Below the pieces are notes generated by a model. It was not told where the DNA came from. It saw only the letters and a program-made list of their open reading frames with translations, and searched no databases. A program made the translations under genes and the position numbers. Below are positions 1-7,667 of a DNA stretch of 64,000 nt, piece after piece; the first letter of the stretch is position 1; each line of letters opens with the position of its first letter. This DNA comes from Odoribacter sp. (GTDB lineage: Bacteria; Bacteroidota; Bacteroidia; Bacteroidales; Prolixibacteraceae): contig PNOH01000015.1 in NCBI GenBank assembly GCA_013824715.1, positions 33,866 to 97,865 on the forward strand, in the 5' to 3' direction.

Positions 1-162
1 GGTGGTAATAAACGGATGTTTCAGCTTATTGCCGAATACTTTTGGATGCGGCGTCTGAGCCAGATTGCCTGAATGATCAACCCTAATATTTTCCTTCTCG
101 AGGCCAAACAAACCATCGAGCCAGATATTTCCTTTTAATGAATTAAATGCCGATTGTTTCAT
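1..162 (-). CDS. gshAB: Bifunctional glutamate-cysteine ligase/glutathione synthetase, N-terminal part (runs off the window)
   Basis: Only the first 54 codons are inside the window. They start at the ATG complementary to 160-162 and stay open to base 1. The piece contains GLEKENIRVD followed by TPHPKVFG and HPFITT, which is the conserved opening of the GshA-type glutamate-cysteine ligase domain of fused GshAB (GshF) enzymes. Such enzymes make gamma-glutamylcysteine and then glutathione in the cytoplasm. The MATE gene lies upstream on the same strand, separated by an inverted repeat. Whether the C-terminal ATP-grasp half is present cannot be seen; a stand-alone ligase of the same family is possible. 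Confidence 0.75.
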   Translation of the reverse strand, partial: MKQSAFNSLKGNIWLDGLFGLEKENIRVDHSGNLAQTPHPKVFGNKLKHPFITT

Positions 163-174
163 ATATTTTGTTTT

Positions 175-245
175 AACCACATAGGCACATAGGCCACATA
201 GTTTTTTCTATTTTATTTCTATGTGCACTATGTGTCTATGTGGTT
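175..245. repeat. Near-perfect inverted repeat of ACATAG units
   Basis: Two 27-bp arms, 175-201 and 219-245, face each other across a 17-bp T-rich spacer. Each arm is built from AACCACATAG, then CACATAG twice, with one or two variable bases between units; the arms differ only at those variable bases. The right arm encodes the last five residues (NHIDT) and the stop codon of the MATE gene. The same arm recurs at 5484-5511 and 5723-5749. It could fold as a long hairpin between the MATE and gshAB genes. Confidence 0.85.
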
Positions 246-1607
246 TTCATATTTTTGTTTTCGGATAAACGACTTAAAAAGAACGATAAATAGTATAACC
301 AGCAAAGTTCCCTTGGCCATGCTGCTGATGCTGATGCTCCACCACACTGACGAAAGGTCATTTTGCCAAAGACTGATGAATGCCAGAGCCATCGGAATCC
401 TTAAAACGGTCAGTGCAATTCCCGTAATCGCCGGTATATTGGTCTTTCCCCAGCCAAAAAAAGCGCCGGTAGCCATTAACTCCATGATCATAAACAGTTG
501 AGAAAAACCCAGTATGACCAGATATTCACCTCCCATTTTCACACTTTCCGGATCGCTCAGAAAAATTGAGAAGAGCGGTTCGGCAAAGATGATCAGAACT
601 GCTGAAGTCAGGATTCCGAGAACAAAAGCAAGAAGCATACCTGAGCGAAAAGCCTGCCATTGTTTCCGGTAGTCAGCCGCGCCAAATGCCTGTCCTGAAA
701 TGGTGGATAAAGCTGCCAGAAATCCTCCGGCTGTCATGTACGAAATAGCCTCAACCTGCACTCCGATTTTTTGCACAGCGATAGCGGTGGCTCCCCAGTT
801 GCTGATAATCCGGGCCATGAAAATGGCCACTATGGTGAACGAAACACGCTGGATACTCGGACTTAAGCCCAGCTTCAAAACATTTTTCAGAAGAGAACTA
901 TTGTAAGCCGTACCAATTGGTTTTAGGTTTTCTGAACCGTTCAGTTTGATGTAAAACAGGATTGTCCCGGTAGCCTGCGAAATGATAGTTCCTAATGCAG
1001 CGCCGTTAATTCCCATTCCCGCCTGAAAAATGAGTAGGTAATCGAGCAGAATATTAATAGTCAGAGCTGTCGCATTGATCCGGAACGGCGATTTGCTGTC
1101 GCCAGAGCCGATAAAAATACTGGTGAAAAAGAGATTCTGAAAGGAAAAGGGAATGCAAAGTCCAATCAAAAGTAAATAACCGGATGCCGCATGTTCAATT
1201 TCAGCATTGTTGAGACGAATCAGTCCGATGAGTTCATTTCTGGCAAAAAACAAAAAAACATAATAGATCAATGCTAATCCGATAACAGCCAGAATACCGC
1301 TCCGTACATAGCTTTTTGCGAGTTGCGCATCCCGGCTTCCGATAGCATGCGATACTTTTATGCCCGCACCAACTGTTAACAAAGAAGACAAACCCCAGCC
1401 AAAGTGCATAAAAAACCCGGCTGAACCCACTGCCGCAACAGCATCGCTGCCCAGCCTTCCTACAAATATCATATTGATGAAATTGTAGGCCATCGTCATA
1501 AACGATGAGCCGATTACCGGCAAAGCGAGCAGAATCATTCTTTTCAGCATTGATTCTGAACTTACCGGTGAAACGTACTTTAAGCTGTTATTTTTAAGCC
1601 AGGTCAT
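228..1607 (-). CDS. MATE family efflux transporter
   Basis: A 459-residue multi-pass membrane protein with about 12 hydrophobic segments in two similar halves, typical of MATE (DinF/NorM-like) exporters that expel drugs or metabolites against Na+ or H+. The motif LALPVIGSSFMTMAYNF followed by GRLGSDAVAAVG is the usual first-helix signature. The ATG at 1607 is preferred over an in-frame TTG at 1640. The last codons and the stop lie inside the inverted repeat, so the natural C-terminus may have been altered by repeat insertion. The substrate cannot be told. It is 57 nt downstream of the photolyase gene on the same strand. Confidence 0.9.
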   Translation of the reverse strand: MTWLKNNSLKYVSPVSSESMLKRMILLALPVIGSSFMTMAYNFINMIFVGRLGSDAVAAVGSAGFFMHFGWGLSSLLTVGAGIKVSHAIGSRDAQLAKSYVRSGILAVIGLALIYYVFLFFARNELIGLIRLNNAEIEHAASGYLLLIGLCIPFSFQNLFFTSIFIGSGDSKSPFRINATALTINILLDYLLIFQAGMGINGAALGTIISQATGTILFYIKLNGSENLKPIGTAYNSSLLKNVLKLGLSPSIQRVSFTIVAIFMARIISNWGATAIAVQKIGVQVEAISYMTAGGFLAALSTISGQAFGAADYRKQWQAFRSGMLLAFVLGILTSAVLIIFAEPLFSIFLSDPESVKMGGEYLVILGFSQLFMIMELMATGAFFGWGKTNIPAITGIALTVLRIPMALAFISLWQNDLSSVWWSISISSMAKGTLLVILFIVLFKSFIRKQKYENHIDT

Positions 1608-1664
1608 CCGTATAATTTGAATTGCGATTAATAGACGCAAAGTTGAACAAACGGACGCAACTTT

Positions 1665-2966
1665 TCAGCTTTTCAGCGCTTTTTTATATGTTTCAGTTGC
1701 CCTGAGTCTGGCAAAAACATGATCTACCATGGGTTTAGGATAGCTTGAAGTTTCAATTTCTGGAACCCATTTGCGAATGTACTTTAATTCCGGATCAAAC
1801 TTTTTAGCCTGAAAATCAGGACTGAAAACACGTAAATACGGTGCGGCATCGCAACCCGAACCACTCGCCCACTGCCAGCCGCCGTTGTTCGATGCCAGTT
1901 CGTAATCGAGCAGTCTGGACGCAAACCAGGCTTCGCCCCATCGCCAGTCAATGAGCAGGTGTTTGGTAAGGAAACTGGCAACCACTATACGAACCCGGTT
2001 GTGCATGTATCCGGTTTCATTTAGTTCCCGCATTCCGGCATCAACCAATGGATAACCGGTTTGTCCGGTACACCAGCTTTCGAACTCAGTTTCGTCGTTT
2101 CGCCAGGAAATCAAATCATAGACAGGTTTAAACGATTGTTTGGCAACATGTGGAAAATGCCACAAAATATCCATGTAAAAATTGCGCCAGATCAGTTCGT
2201 TTAAAAATACTTCAGAATGAATTTGGGCAAATTGGGTCAGTTTCCGGATTGAAATTGTACCGAAACGCAGGTGAATTCCAAGTTTGCTGGTTCCGTTTTC
2301 GGCTGGGAAATCGCGTGTCTTTGCATATTTTTCGATCAGAAACTGGCTGAATGTTTTTTCAGGAAACTGTATGTTTTGAACCTGATATCCGATCTCCTGT
2401 AATTCCGGGAAATAATCGGACGACAAATGTTTCAGGTTTGCCAGATGTTGTTCACTTTTATAATCCGGAATGCCTTGTATGGCCAGTATTTCTTTCCATT
2501 TTTTGCAATACGAGATAAAAATGGTATAAGGTTTTCCATTTGATTTTGTGACTTCATCCTGATGAAAAATGACCTGATCCTTAAAACTCAGGAATTCAAT
2601 TCCTTTTTCCTGAAGGGTTTTGGCAACTTTTTGGTCACGGGTTATGGAAGCTGGTTCGTAATCGGTATTAGTGAACACAGAATGAATTAAATATTTGGCT
2701 GCCAATCGTCCGAAAACCACTTCCGGCGATGAAAAATATACCTGAAGACTGCTGTTGTATTTCCTGAATTCACGGTCGAGTCCGCAAAGTGACTGATGTA
2801 TAAAAGTGATCCGGGCATCATTTGGATTAGGGAACTGAGCCAGAATGGCCGGATCAAAAATAAATACGGGTACGACCGGTAGTCCGGCATTCAGTGCCTG
2901 AAAAAAGCCATGATTGTCGTCAACCCGCAAATCACGCCGAAACCAGAAGATGTTAACGTTTTCCAT
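1665..2966 (-). CDS. phrB: Deoxyribodipyrimidine photolyase (class I CPD photolyase)
   Basis: A 433-residue flavoprotein that uses blue light to split cyclobutane pyrimidine dimers. The N-terminal antenna-binding domain opens with FWFRRDLRVDDN (7-18). The C-terminal FAD domain shows HLRFGTISIRKL (232-243), ELIWRNFYMDILWHFPH (257-273) and SNNGGWQWASGSGCDAAPY (359-377), the last being the catalytic-pocket and electron-transfer region. Length is slightly below the usual 450-470. The start lies 3 nt downstream of the GPP34 stop, so the two are probably cotranscribed. Assigned to CPD photolyase rather than a DASH cryptochrome because of the GCDAAPYLRVFSP context; the dimer preference is inferred. 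Confidence 0.92.
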   Translation of the reverse strand: MENVNIFWFRRDLRVDDNHGFFQALNAGLPVVPVFIFDPAILAQFPNPNDARITFIHQSLCGLDREFRKYNSSLQVYFSSPEVVFGRLAAKYLIHSVFTNTDYEPASITRDQKVAKTLQEKGIEFLSFKDQVIFHQDEVTKSNGKPYTIFISYCKKWKEILAIQGIPDYKSEQHLANLKHLSSDYFPELQEIGYQVQNIQFPEKTFSQFLIEKYAKTRDFPAENGTSKLGIHLRFGTISIRKLTQFAQIHSEVFLNELIWRNFYMDILWHFPHVAKQSFKPVYDLISWRNDETEFESWCTGQTGYPLVDAGMRELNETGYMHNRVRIVVASFLTKHLLIDWRWGEAWFASRLLDYELASNNGGWQWASGSGCDAAPYLRVFSPDFQAKKFDPELKYIRKWVPEIETSSYPKPMVDHVFARLRATETYKKALKS

Positions 2967-2969
2967 GTT

Positions 2970-3617
2970 TTATGAAATAGAAGCATAAACAGCGGCATGC
3001 ATCATATCAATAGCTTCCTGCACCGCTTTTGAAATATCTGTATCAGGAAGTTTTTTCAGGTTTCTGGTGGCTTCCTTTCGTCTTTCCCTGTCAGGAAAAA
3101 TCCGTGACAACAAATTGGTTTTGGCAATCATTACCGACAAAATAATAGAATCGTCTGACGAACCTGCCAAATCCAACAGGGTGATTTCAATATCTTTCCG
3201 GATATTCTCAACCAACTCGCGATCCATCAAATAGACTTTTTCGTAAGGAATGAAAAGTATCCTTTTTTCCTCGGTACGAAGCACATTTTTACGCACCAAA
3301 CTGCGAATGAACAACTTCTGTATTTTTCGGCCCCTGACATTGAAATACGATATCCAGTTCCTTAATTTCCGGTCCTTTCCCCTTAAACGAACACGGTTCA
3401 GGAAAAATTCATGAATTTCGTCGTTCTGAATCGTGGAGTTTTCTAAATGAACGATGCCCTTTTCAATCGAAATCAGTTCCTTTTTCAACAATTCAACAAT
3501 CACAGAACCGGTCAGAGTCATGCTTATTGCCGATGAAGCGCTCATTAAAATACCGCCATTCTTTGGGTTGACAGCCAGACAAAACAACTTCTCGCTCAAT
3601 TTTAATGACTTATCCAT
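2970..3617 (-). CDS. GPP34 (Golgi phosphoprotein 3-like) family protein
   Basis: From the ATG at 3617 the product is 215 residues. It opens with SLKLSEKLFCLAVNPKNGG and continues through an all-helical body with a basic stretch containing FLNRVRLRGKDRKLRNWISY, the pattern of the GPP34/GOLPH3 fold. Eukaryotic members bind phosphatidylinositol 4-phosphate at the Golgi; the role of bacterial members is not established and may involve membrane association. The frame continues upstream to 3830, but that extension would overlap the divergent aldolase gene and looks non-coding, so the internal ATG was chosen. Three nt separate it from phrB. Confidence 0.75.
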   Translation of the reverse strand: MDKSLKLSEKLFCLAVNPKNGGILMSASSAISMTLTGSVIVELLKKELISIEKGIVHLENSTIQNDEIHEFFLNRVRLRGKDRKLRNWISYFNVRGRKIQKLFIRSLVRKNVLRTEEKRILFIPYEKVYLMDRELVENIRKDIEITLLDLAGSSDDSIILSVMIAKTNLLSRIFPDRERRKEATRNLKKLPDTDISKAVQEAIDMMHAAVYASIS

Positions 3618-3757
3618 TTTGTTAGATTTGATTTTTTTGAGTTCATTTATACCGTAAGAAAGTTTGGAGTGCCTAAAGTTCGGAGTGCCTGAAAAATTAA
3701 TCATCGAACCTTTGCCTCCTGATTTCAAAACACCAGTTAAAATTACAATTTTAAACG

Positions 3758-4780
3758 ATGAAACGAGGTTTTGCAAGCGATAATAATTCGGGAATTCATC
3801 CTGAAATTTTGAATGCCCTTTCAACAGCAAATGATGGACACGTTGTGGGTTACGGAGGTGACAAACTCACCGGAATGGCCATCGAACGTTTTAAACAGGA
3901 ATTCGGCGAACAGACCGATGTTTACTTTGTGTTTAACGGTACGGGAGCCAACGTACTGAGCCTTTCTACGCTGACACGTTCGTTTCATTCAGTAATTTGT
4001 GCCGAAACAGCTCACATTCAAATGGACGAATGTGGCGCTCCCGAAAAATTTACCGGATCGAAATTGCTTCCGGTAATAACCATTAAAGGCAAAATTACAC
4101 CGGAAGGGATTGCCAAATATTTGCACGGATTCGACTTCGAACATCATTCGCAACCGGGTATCATCTCCATTTCACAGGTTACCGAACTTGGCACCGTCTA
4201 TACCGTTGAAGAAATTAAAGCGATCACCTCGCTTGCTCACAAACACGGCCTTTTCGTGCACATGGACGGCGCCCGGATCGCCAATGCAGCGGTGGCGCTC
4301 GATCTGCCGTTCCGCACTTTTACTGTTGATGCCGGCATTGACGTTCTTTCGTTCGGGGGTACCAAAAACGGGATGATGATGGGCGAAGCGGTATTGTTCT
4401 TCAATCCCGGATTGTCGATAAATTCCAAATACATTCGCAAACAAAGCATGCAACTGTTCTCGAAAATGCGGTTTGTGAGCGCTCAGTTTCTGGCTTATTT
4501 CGACAACGACCTCTGGAAAAAAAATGCCTCACATTCCAATCAGATGGCAAAGCTGCTCGAAAAACATGTTCGTGAGATCCCGGCTATTCAACTGACCCAG
4601 GAAGTGGAAGCCAACGGTGTATTTGCTATTGTTCCACGCAAAATTATTCCCCAACTTCAGGATAAATATTTCTTTTACATGTGGGACGAACACCGCTCAG
4701 AAGTTCGCTGGATGACTTCTTTCGACACTCAGGAAGAAGACATCCTGAATTTTGTTGCCCTGATTAAATCACTCGTATAA
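3758..4780 (+). CDS. ltaE: Low-specificity L-threonine aldolase family (PLP-dependent)
   Basis: A 340-residue fold-type I PLP enzyme that cleaves threonine or allo-threonine to glycine and acetaldehyde. Visible are the substrate-side SDNNSGIHPEIL (8-19), the cofactor Asp170/Arg173 in HMDGARIANA, and the Schiff-base Lys203 in SFGGTKNGMMMGEAV. Related beta-eliminating lyases share this fold, so exact substrate range is inferred. Its TAA stop overlaps the ATG of the rhomboid gene by one base, implying coupled translation. It is divergent from the GPP34 gene across about 140 bp. Confidence 0.85.
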   Translation: MKRGFASDNNSGIHPEILNALSTANDGHVVGYGGDKLTGMAIERFKQEFGEQTDVYFVFNGTGANVLSLSTLTRSFHSVICAETAHIQMDECGAPEKFTGSKLLPVITIKGKITPEGIAKYLHGFDFEHHSQPGIISISQVTELGTVYTVEEIKAITSLAHKHGLFVHMDGARIANAAVALDLPFRTFTVDAGIDVLSFGGTKNGMMMGEAVLFFNPGLSINSKYIRKQSMQLFSKMRFVSAQFLAYFDNDLWKKNASHSNQMAKLLEKHVREIPAIQLTQEVEANGVFAIVPRKIIPQLQDKYFFYMWDEHRSEVRWMTSFDTQEEDILNFVALIKSLV

Positions 4781-5493
4781 TGCCAATTTTCAAATATTAT
4801 CCCAGAAATACAGAACTAATTGACAAGGACACGGAAAAAAAGATATTTAAGTACAGCCTTTTAATCCCGCTGGCAATTGTTATTGTTTTCTGGCTGGTAA
4901 AACTGATCGAAAATTTTTATCATCTTGACTTTTCCACTTCCGGGATATTGCCCCTGCAAATCGAAGGTTTGCCTGGCATTTTACTTTCTCCTTTTATCCA
5001 CAGCAGTTACAGCCATCTGTTATCCAATACAATACCTTTTTTGATCCTGACATTTGCCTTATTGTACTTTTACCGCAACCTGGCCTACCGCATTTTTTTC
5101 CTGATCTACATTCTTTCCGGAATTTGTGTCTGGCTTGGAGGACGCGAATCGTGGCACATCGGGGCCAGTGGCATTGTTTATGGGCTGGCATCGTTCCTGT
5201 TTTTCAGCGGGGTTTTCCGTAAAGATGCCAACCTCCTTACCATTGGCATCATTGTGGTTTTTCTCTACGGAAGTATGTTCTGGGGAATTTTCCCCATTAA
5301 GCCCGAAATCTCGTGGGAAAGCCATTTATGGGGCTCTGCAAGCGGACTTTTACTGGCATTCTACTACCGTCATCAGGGACCTGTCCGTCCGGTAGCAAGC
5401 TGGGAAAATGAGCCTGAGGAGGAGGATGAGGAGGAAGAATTTAATGAAGAAATATCTCCTGAAGATGAGCCGGGAAATTCTAAAAACACATAG
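4780..5493 (+). CDS. Rhomboid family intramembrane serine protease
   Basis: A 237-residue protein with about six membrane helices. The catalytic Ser130 lies in HIGASGIVYG and the partner His182 in WESHLWGSASG; the SHLLSNTIP stretch (78-86) supplies the helix-2 His/Asn of the oxyanion region. The enzyme would cut transmembrane substrates within the bilayer. The last 35 residues form an unusually acidic cytoplasmic tail (runs of Glu and Asp). The final codons and stop lie inside an ACATAG repeat arm (5484-5511), as for the MATE gene. Substrates are unknown. Confidence 0.88.
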   Translation: MPIFKYYPRNTELIDKDTEKKIFKYSLLIPLAIVIVFWLVKLIENFYHLDFSTSGILPLQIEGLPGILLSPFIHSSYSHLLSNTIPFLILTFALLYFYRNLAYRIFFLIYILSGICVWLGGRESWHIGASGIVYGLASFLFFSGVFRKDANLLTIGIIVVFLYGSMFWGIFPIKPEISWESHLWGSASGLLLAFYYRHQGPVRPVASWENEPEEEDEEEEFNEEISPEDEPGNSKNT

Positions 5494-5749
5494 GTACATA
5501 GAACACAATAGGAAAAGAAAAAATAGGTTCTATAACTTTTAGTATTGGTAGGAATTTACTCATGTATCTCAATTCTACTAAGGTCTCTTTGACAAATAAG
5601 GTTTTAAAAATTGAATATTCCCGTACCACTATTCCCAAACAGGTTGCTCCAAACAAAATTAAAATACCACAGAACCTGTTTCCAATATCGAATAACCAAT
5701 ATTAAATAACCAAACAAAAAATCTATGTGTTCTATGTGTCTATGTGGTT
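5484..5749. repeat. Second ACATAG inverted-repeat pair, 211-bp interior
   Basis: The left arm (5484-5511, AAACACATAG then degraded units) and right arm (5723-5749, complement of AACCACATAGACACATAG plus one unit) match those at 175-245 but enclose about 210 bp instead of 17 bp. The left arm provides the rhomboid stop codon. The interior is A/T-rich, contains short runs such as AATAACCAATATTAAATAACC, and shows no convincing gene. The remaining bases up to nusB (5750-5837) hold only the candidate -7 box. This accounts for the 344-bp gap between the rhomboid and nusB genes. Confidence 0.75.
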
Positions 5750-5799
5750 AAGGAACCTATTAATTTGTCTTTGGGGCAAAATGATCTGAGAAAAAATCC

Positions 5800-5807
5800 T
5801 AACTTTG
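5800..5807 (+). promoter_or_regulatory. Candidate Bacteroidota -7 box for nusB
   Basis: TAACTTTG matches the TAnnTTTG -7 element and lies 30 bp upstream of the nusB ATG. No TTG is seen at the usual distance upstream (the nearest, at 5771, is too far), so this is a weak call. Confidence 0.35.
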
Positions 5808-5837
5808 CCCTCCCATATATAAACAGGTTCTAAGACA

Positions 5838-6797
5838 ATGATTAGCAGAAGAATAATCCGAATCAAGGTATTGCAAATATTGTACGCGTTCTTTACTTCG
5901 CCTGAAACCTCGGTCAACAACACTGAAAAAGAACTGATTTTCAGTTTGCAGAAAACTTACGACCTGTACCATTACCTGATGGCCCTGATTATTGAGATTG
6001 AAAAGTTCGCAGAAGACCGGATCGGCCTGGGCTTAAAAAAACACCGGCCAACAAGCGCCGAGCTTGACCCAAATACCCGTTTTGTGAACAACCTTTTGAT
6101 CGGCCAGATAAAATCCAATATTTCACTGAATAAATACCTCGAATCGTCGAAATTAAGCTGGAACAACGACAATGAACTAATCCGCAAACTCTATCTTTCG
6201 TTAATTGATCAGGAATTCTATAAGGAGTACATGGATGCACCTGAAAATTCGTATAGTGTTGATCGGAAACTGGTTGAGGACATTTTCAAATACCTGATCC
6301 TGGACAACGACGACATCGAATCGTTGCTCGAGGAACAAAGCATTTACTGGAACGACGACCTTGATTTTGTGGTGAGCATGATCCTGAAAACCTTTAAAAA
6401 ATTCAAGGAATTCAGCGACGAACGCCAGGAATTGCTACCTATGTACAAAGATGACGAAGACCGTCAGTTTGCGAAAGATTTATACCGGAAAGTGATATTT
6501 AACCACAGCGACAATGTGGCATTGATTAAACAACATACGGTGAATTGGGACATCGAGCGGATTGCCTTTATAGACAACCTGATCCTTGAACTTGCATTGA
6601 GTGAATTTCTGTATTTTCCATCAATCCCAACGAAAGTGACCATGAATGAATACATCGAACTTTCGAAGTATTACAGCACTGACAAAAGCCGGAATTTCAT
6701 TAACGGAATACTCGACAAAGCCCTGAAAGATTTGAAGAAGGCCAACAAAATACTCAAGGCCGGACGTGGTTTAATTGGCGAAGAAGAAAACGAATGA
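5838..6797 (+). CDS. nusB: Transcription antitermination factor NusB
   Basis: A 319-residue protein, about twice the length of E. coli NusB. It begins MISRRIIRIKVLQILYAFF, the usual NusB helix-1 motif (RR-R--A-Q-LY). A middle region of about 150 residues is the extension characteristic of Bacteroidota NusB. The C-terminal helices end with the classic FIDNLILELALSEF, then PTKVTMNEYIELSKYYS and FINGILDK. NusB with NusE binds boxA RNA and prevents premature termination in rRNA operons. The stop overlaps the next gene by 4 nt, starting a run of closely packed genes to 9980. Confidence 0.93.
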   Translation: MISRRIIRIKVLQILYAFFTSPETSVNNTEKELIFSLQKTYDLYHYLMALIIEIEKFAEDRIGLGLKKHRPTSAELDPNTRFVNNLLIGQIKSNISLNKYLESSKLSWNNDNELIRKLYLSLIDQEFYKEYMDAPENSYSVDRKLVEDIFKYLILDNDDIESLLEEQSIYWNDDLDFVVSMILKTFKKFKEFSDERQELLPMYKDDEDRQFAKDLYRKVIFNHSDNVALIKQHTVNWDIERIAFIDNLILELALSEFLYFPSIPTKVTMNEYIELSKYYSTDKSRNFINGILDKALKDLKKANKILKAGRGLIGEEENE

Positions 6798-7264
6798 AAG
6801 CAAGTTCCAAATTCAAGGTTCCAAATTCCAAATTGCGCCTCTCAGCAATGGTTTTCTTTCTATTGTTGCTTGCTTCATGTAACTCCGGAACAAAAAAAAC
6901 TGCACCAGCCAACAATTCGGATGAACCGGGCGAAGCGAAATTTGTCTTTACCGAAGAAATCCATAATTTTGGTTCGCTAAAAGCTGGAGAAATCGTATCT
7001 TTCACCTTTATTTTCAGGAACGATGGAACCAAAACTTTAACGATCACCGGGGTTGATTCGGGATGTGGATGTTCAGAAGTTGTTATCCCGGATAACACCA
7101 TCGCACCCGGTCAGGAAGGAAGAATTGAAGTAATTTATAACTCAGCCGGAGAAGTTGGGAATCAGTTGAAAACAATCACGATTTCCTCAAATGCAGAACA
7201 AACGAAAAAACAGCTCTTTATAAAAGCAAAAGTTACCAGCGAGATCATTGAAATATACAGTTAA
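6794..7264 (+). CDS. DUF1573 domain lipoprotein
   Basis: A 156-residue protein with a lipoprotein signal: hydrophobic VFFLLLLASC with the lipid-modified Cys about residue 29, then one DUF1573 (ASPM/SPD2/Hydin-like Ig) domain with HNFGSLKAGEIVSFTFIF and the typical SGCGCSE motif. It is probably anchored in the envelope; molecular function is unknown. The start chosen overlaps nusB by 4 nt. The first 13 codons are made of a TTCCAAATTC-type intergenic repeat, so a TTG at 6833 or an ATG at 6848 are alternative starts giving shorter signal peptides. Confidence 0.82.
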   Translation: MKASSKFKVPNSKLRLSAMVFFLLLLASCNSGTKKTAPANNSDEPGEAKFVFTEEIHNFGSLKAGEIVSFTFIFRNDGTKTLTITGVDSGCGCSEVVIPDNTIAPGQEGRIEVIYNSAGEVGNQLKTITISSNAEQTKKQLFIKAKVTSEIIEIYS

Positions 7265-7282
7265 ACTTAATACAAATAAAAA

Positions 7283-7600
7283 ATGAATTATTTATTAATG
7301 GGACAACCGGCACCAGGTACCGAAGCAAATCCAATCATGACTTTTCTTCCTTTAGTTCTGATTATCGTAGTATTTTACTTCTTCATGATCAGGCCACAGA
7401 TGAAGAAGCAAAAAGAAGTTACTGCTTTCCGCAACAGCCTTGCCAAAGGCGATAAAGTTGTAACCACTGGCGGTATTTACGGAAAAATCCTCGAACTGAA
7501 GGATAATTATGTGCTTCTTCAGATTGATGACAACGTAAAAATAAGGGTTGACAAAGCGGCCCTGGTGAGAGACATGACTGACGTACAGGCACAAAAGTAA
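7283..7600 (+). CDS. yajC: Preprotein translocase subunit YajC
   Basis: A 105-residue protein with a single membrane helix (TFLPLVLIIVVFYFFMIRPQMKKQKE, about 19-44) followed by the YajC cytoplasmic domain with SLAKGDKVVTTGGIYGKI and DNVKIRVDKAAL. YajC joins SecD/SecF as an accessory of the Sec translocon in the inner membrane. It follows the DUF1573 gene by 18 nt and is followed by a strong intrinsic terminator, so it probably ends the transcript that starts at nusB. Confidence 0.95.
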   Translation: MNYLLMGQPAPGTEANPIMTFLPLVLIIVVFYFFMIRPQMKKQKEVTAFRNSLAKGDKVVTTGGIYGKILELKDNYVLLQIDDNVKIRVDKAALVRDMTDVQAQK

Positions 7601-7623
7601 TTGACACATCGAACTGAAAATAG

Positions 7624-7656
7624 AAAAGGGCGGCAACATGTCGGCCCTTTTTTTTA
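7624..7656 (+). terminator. Intrinsic terminator after yajC
   Basis: An 8-bp stem AAAAGGGC (7624-7631) / GCCCTTTT (7644-7651) with a 12-nt loop is followed by a run of T. The loop contains an ATG (7638) that is in frame with the next gene but is unlikely to be its start. Confidence 0.8.
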
Positions 7657-7667
7657 TATTTGAAGTT

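Noticed and set aside
3618..3830. Upstream extension of the GPP34 protein by 71 codons
   Set aside because: It overlaps the divergent aldolase gene and does not look coding; the internal ATG fits the family start.
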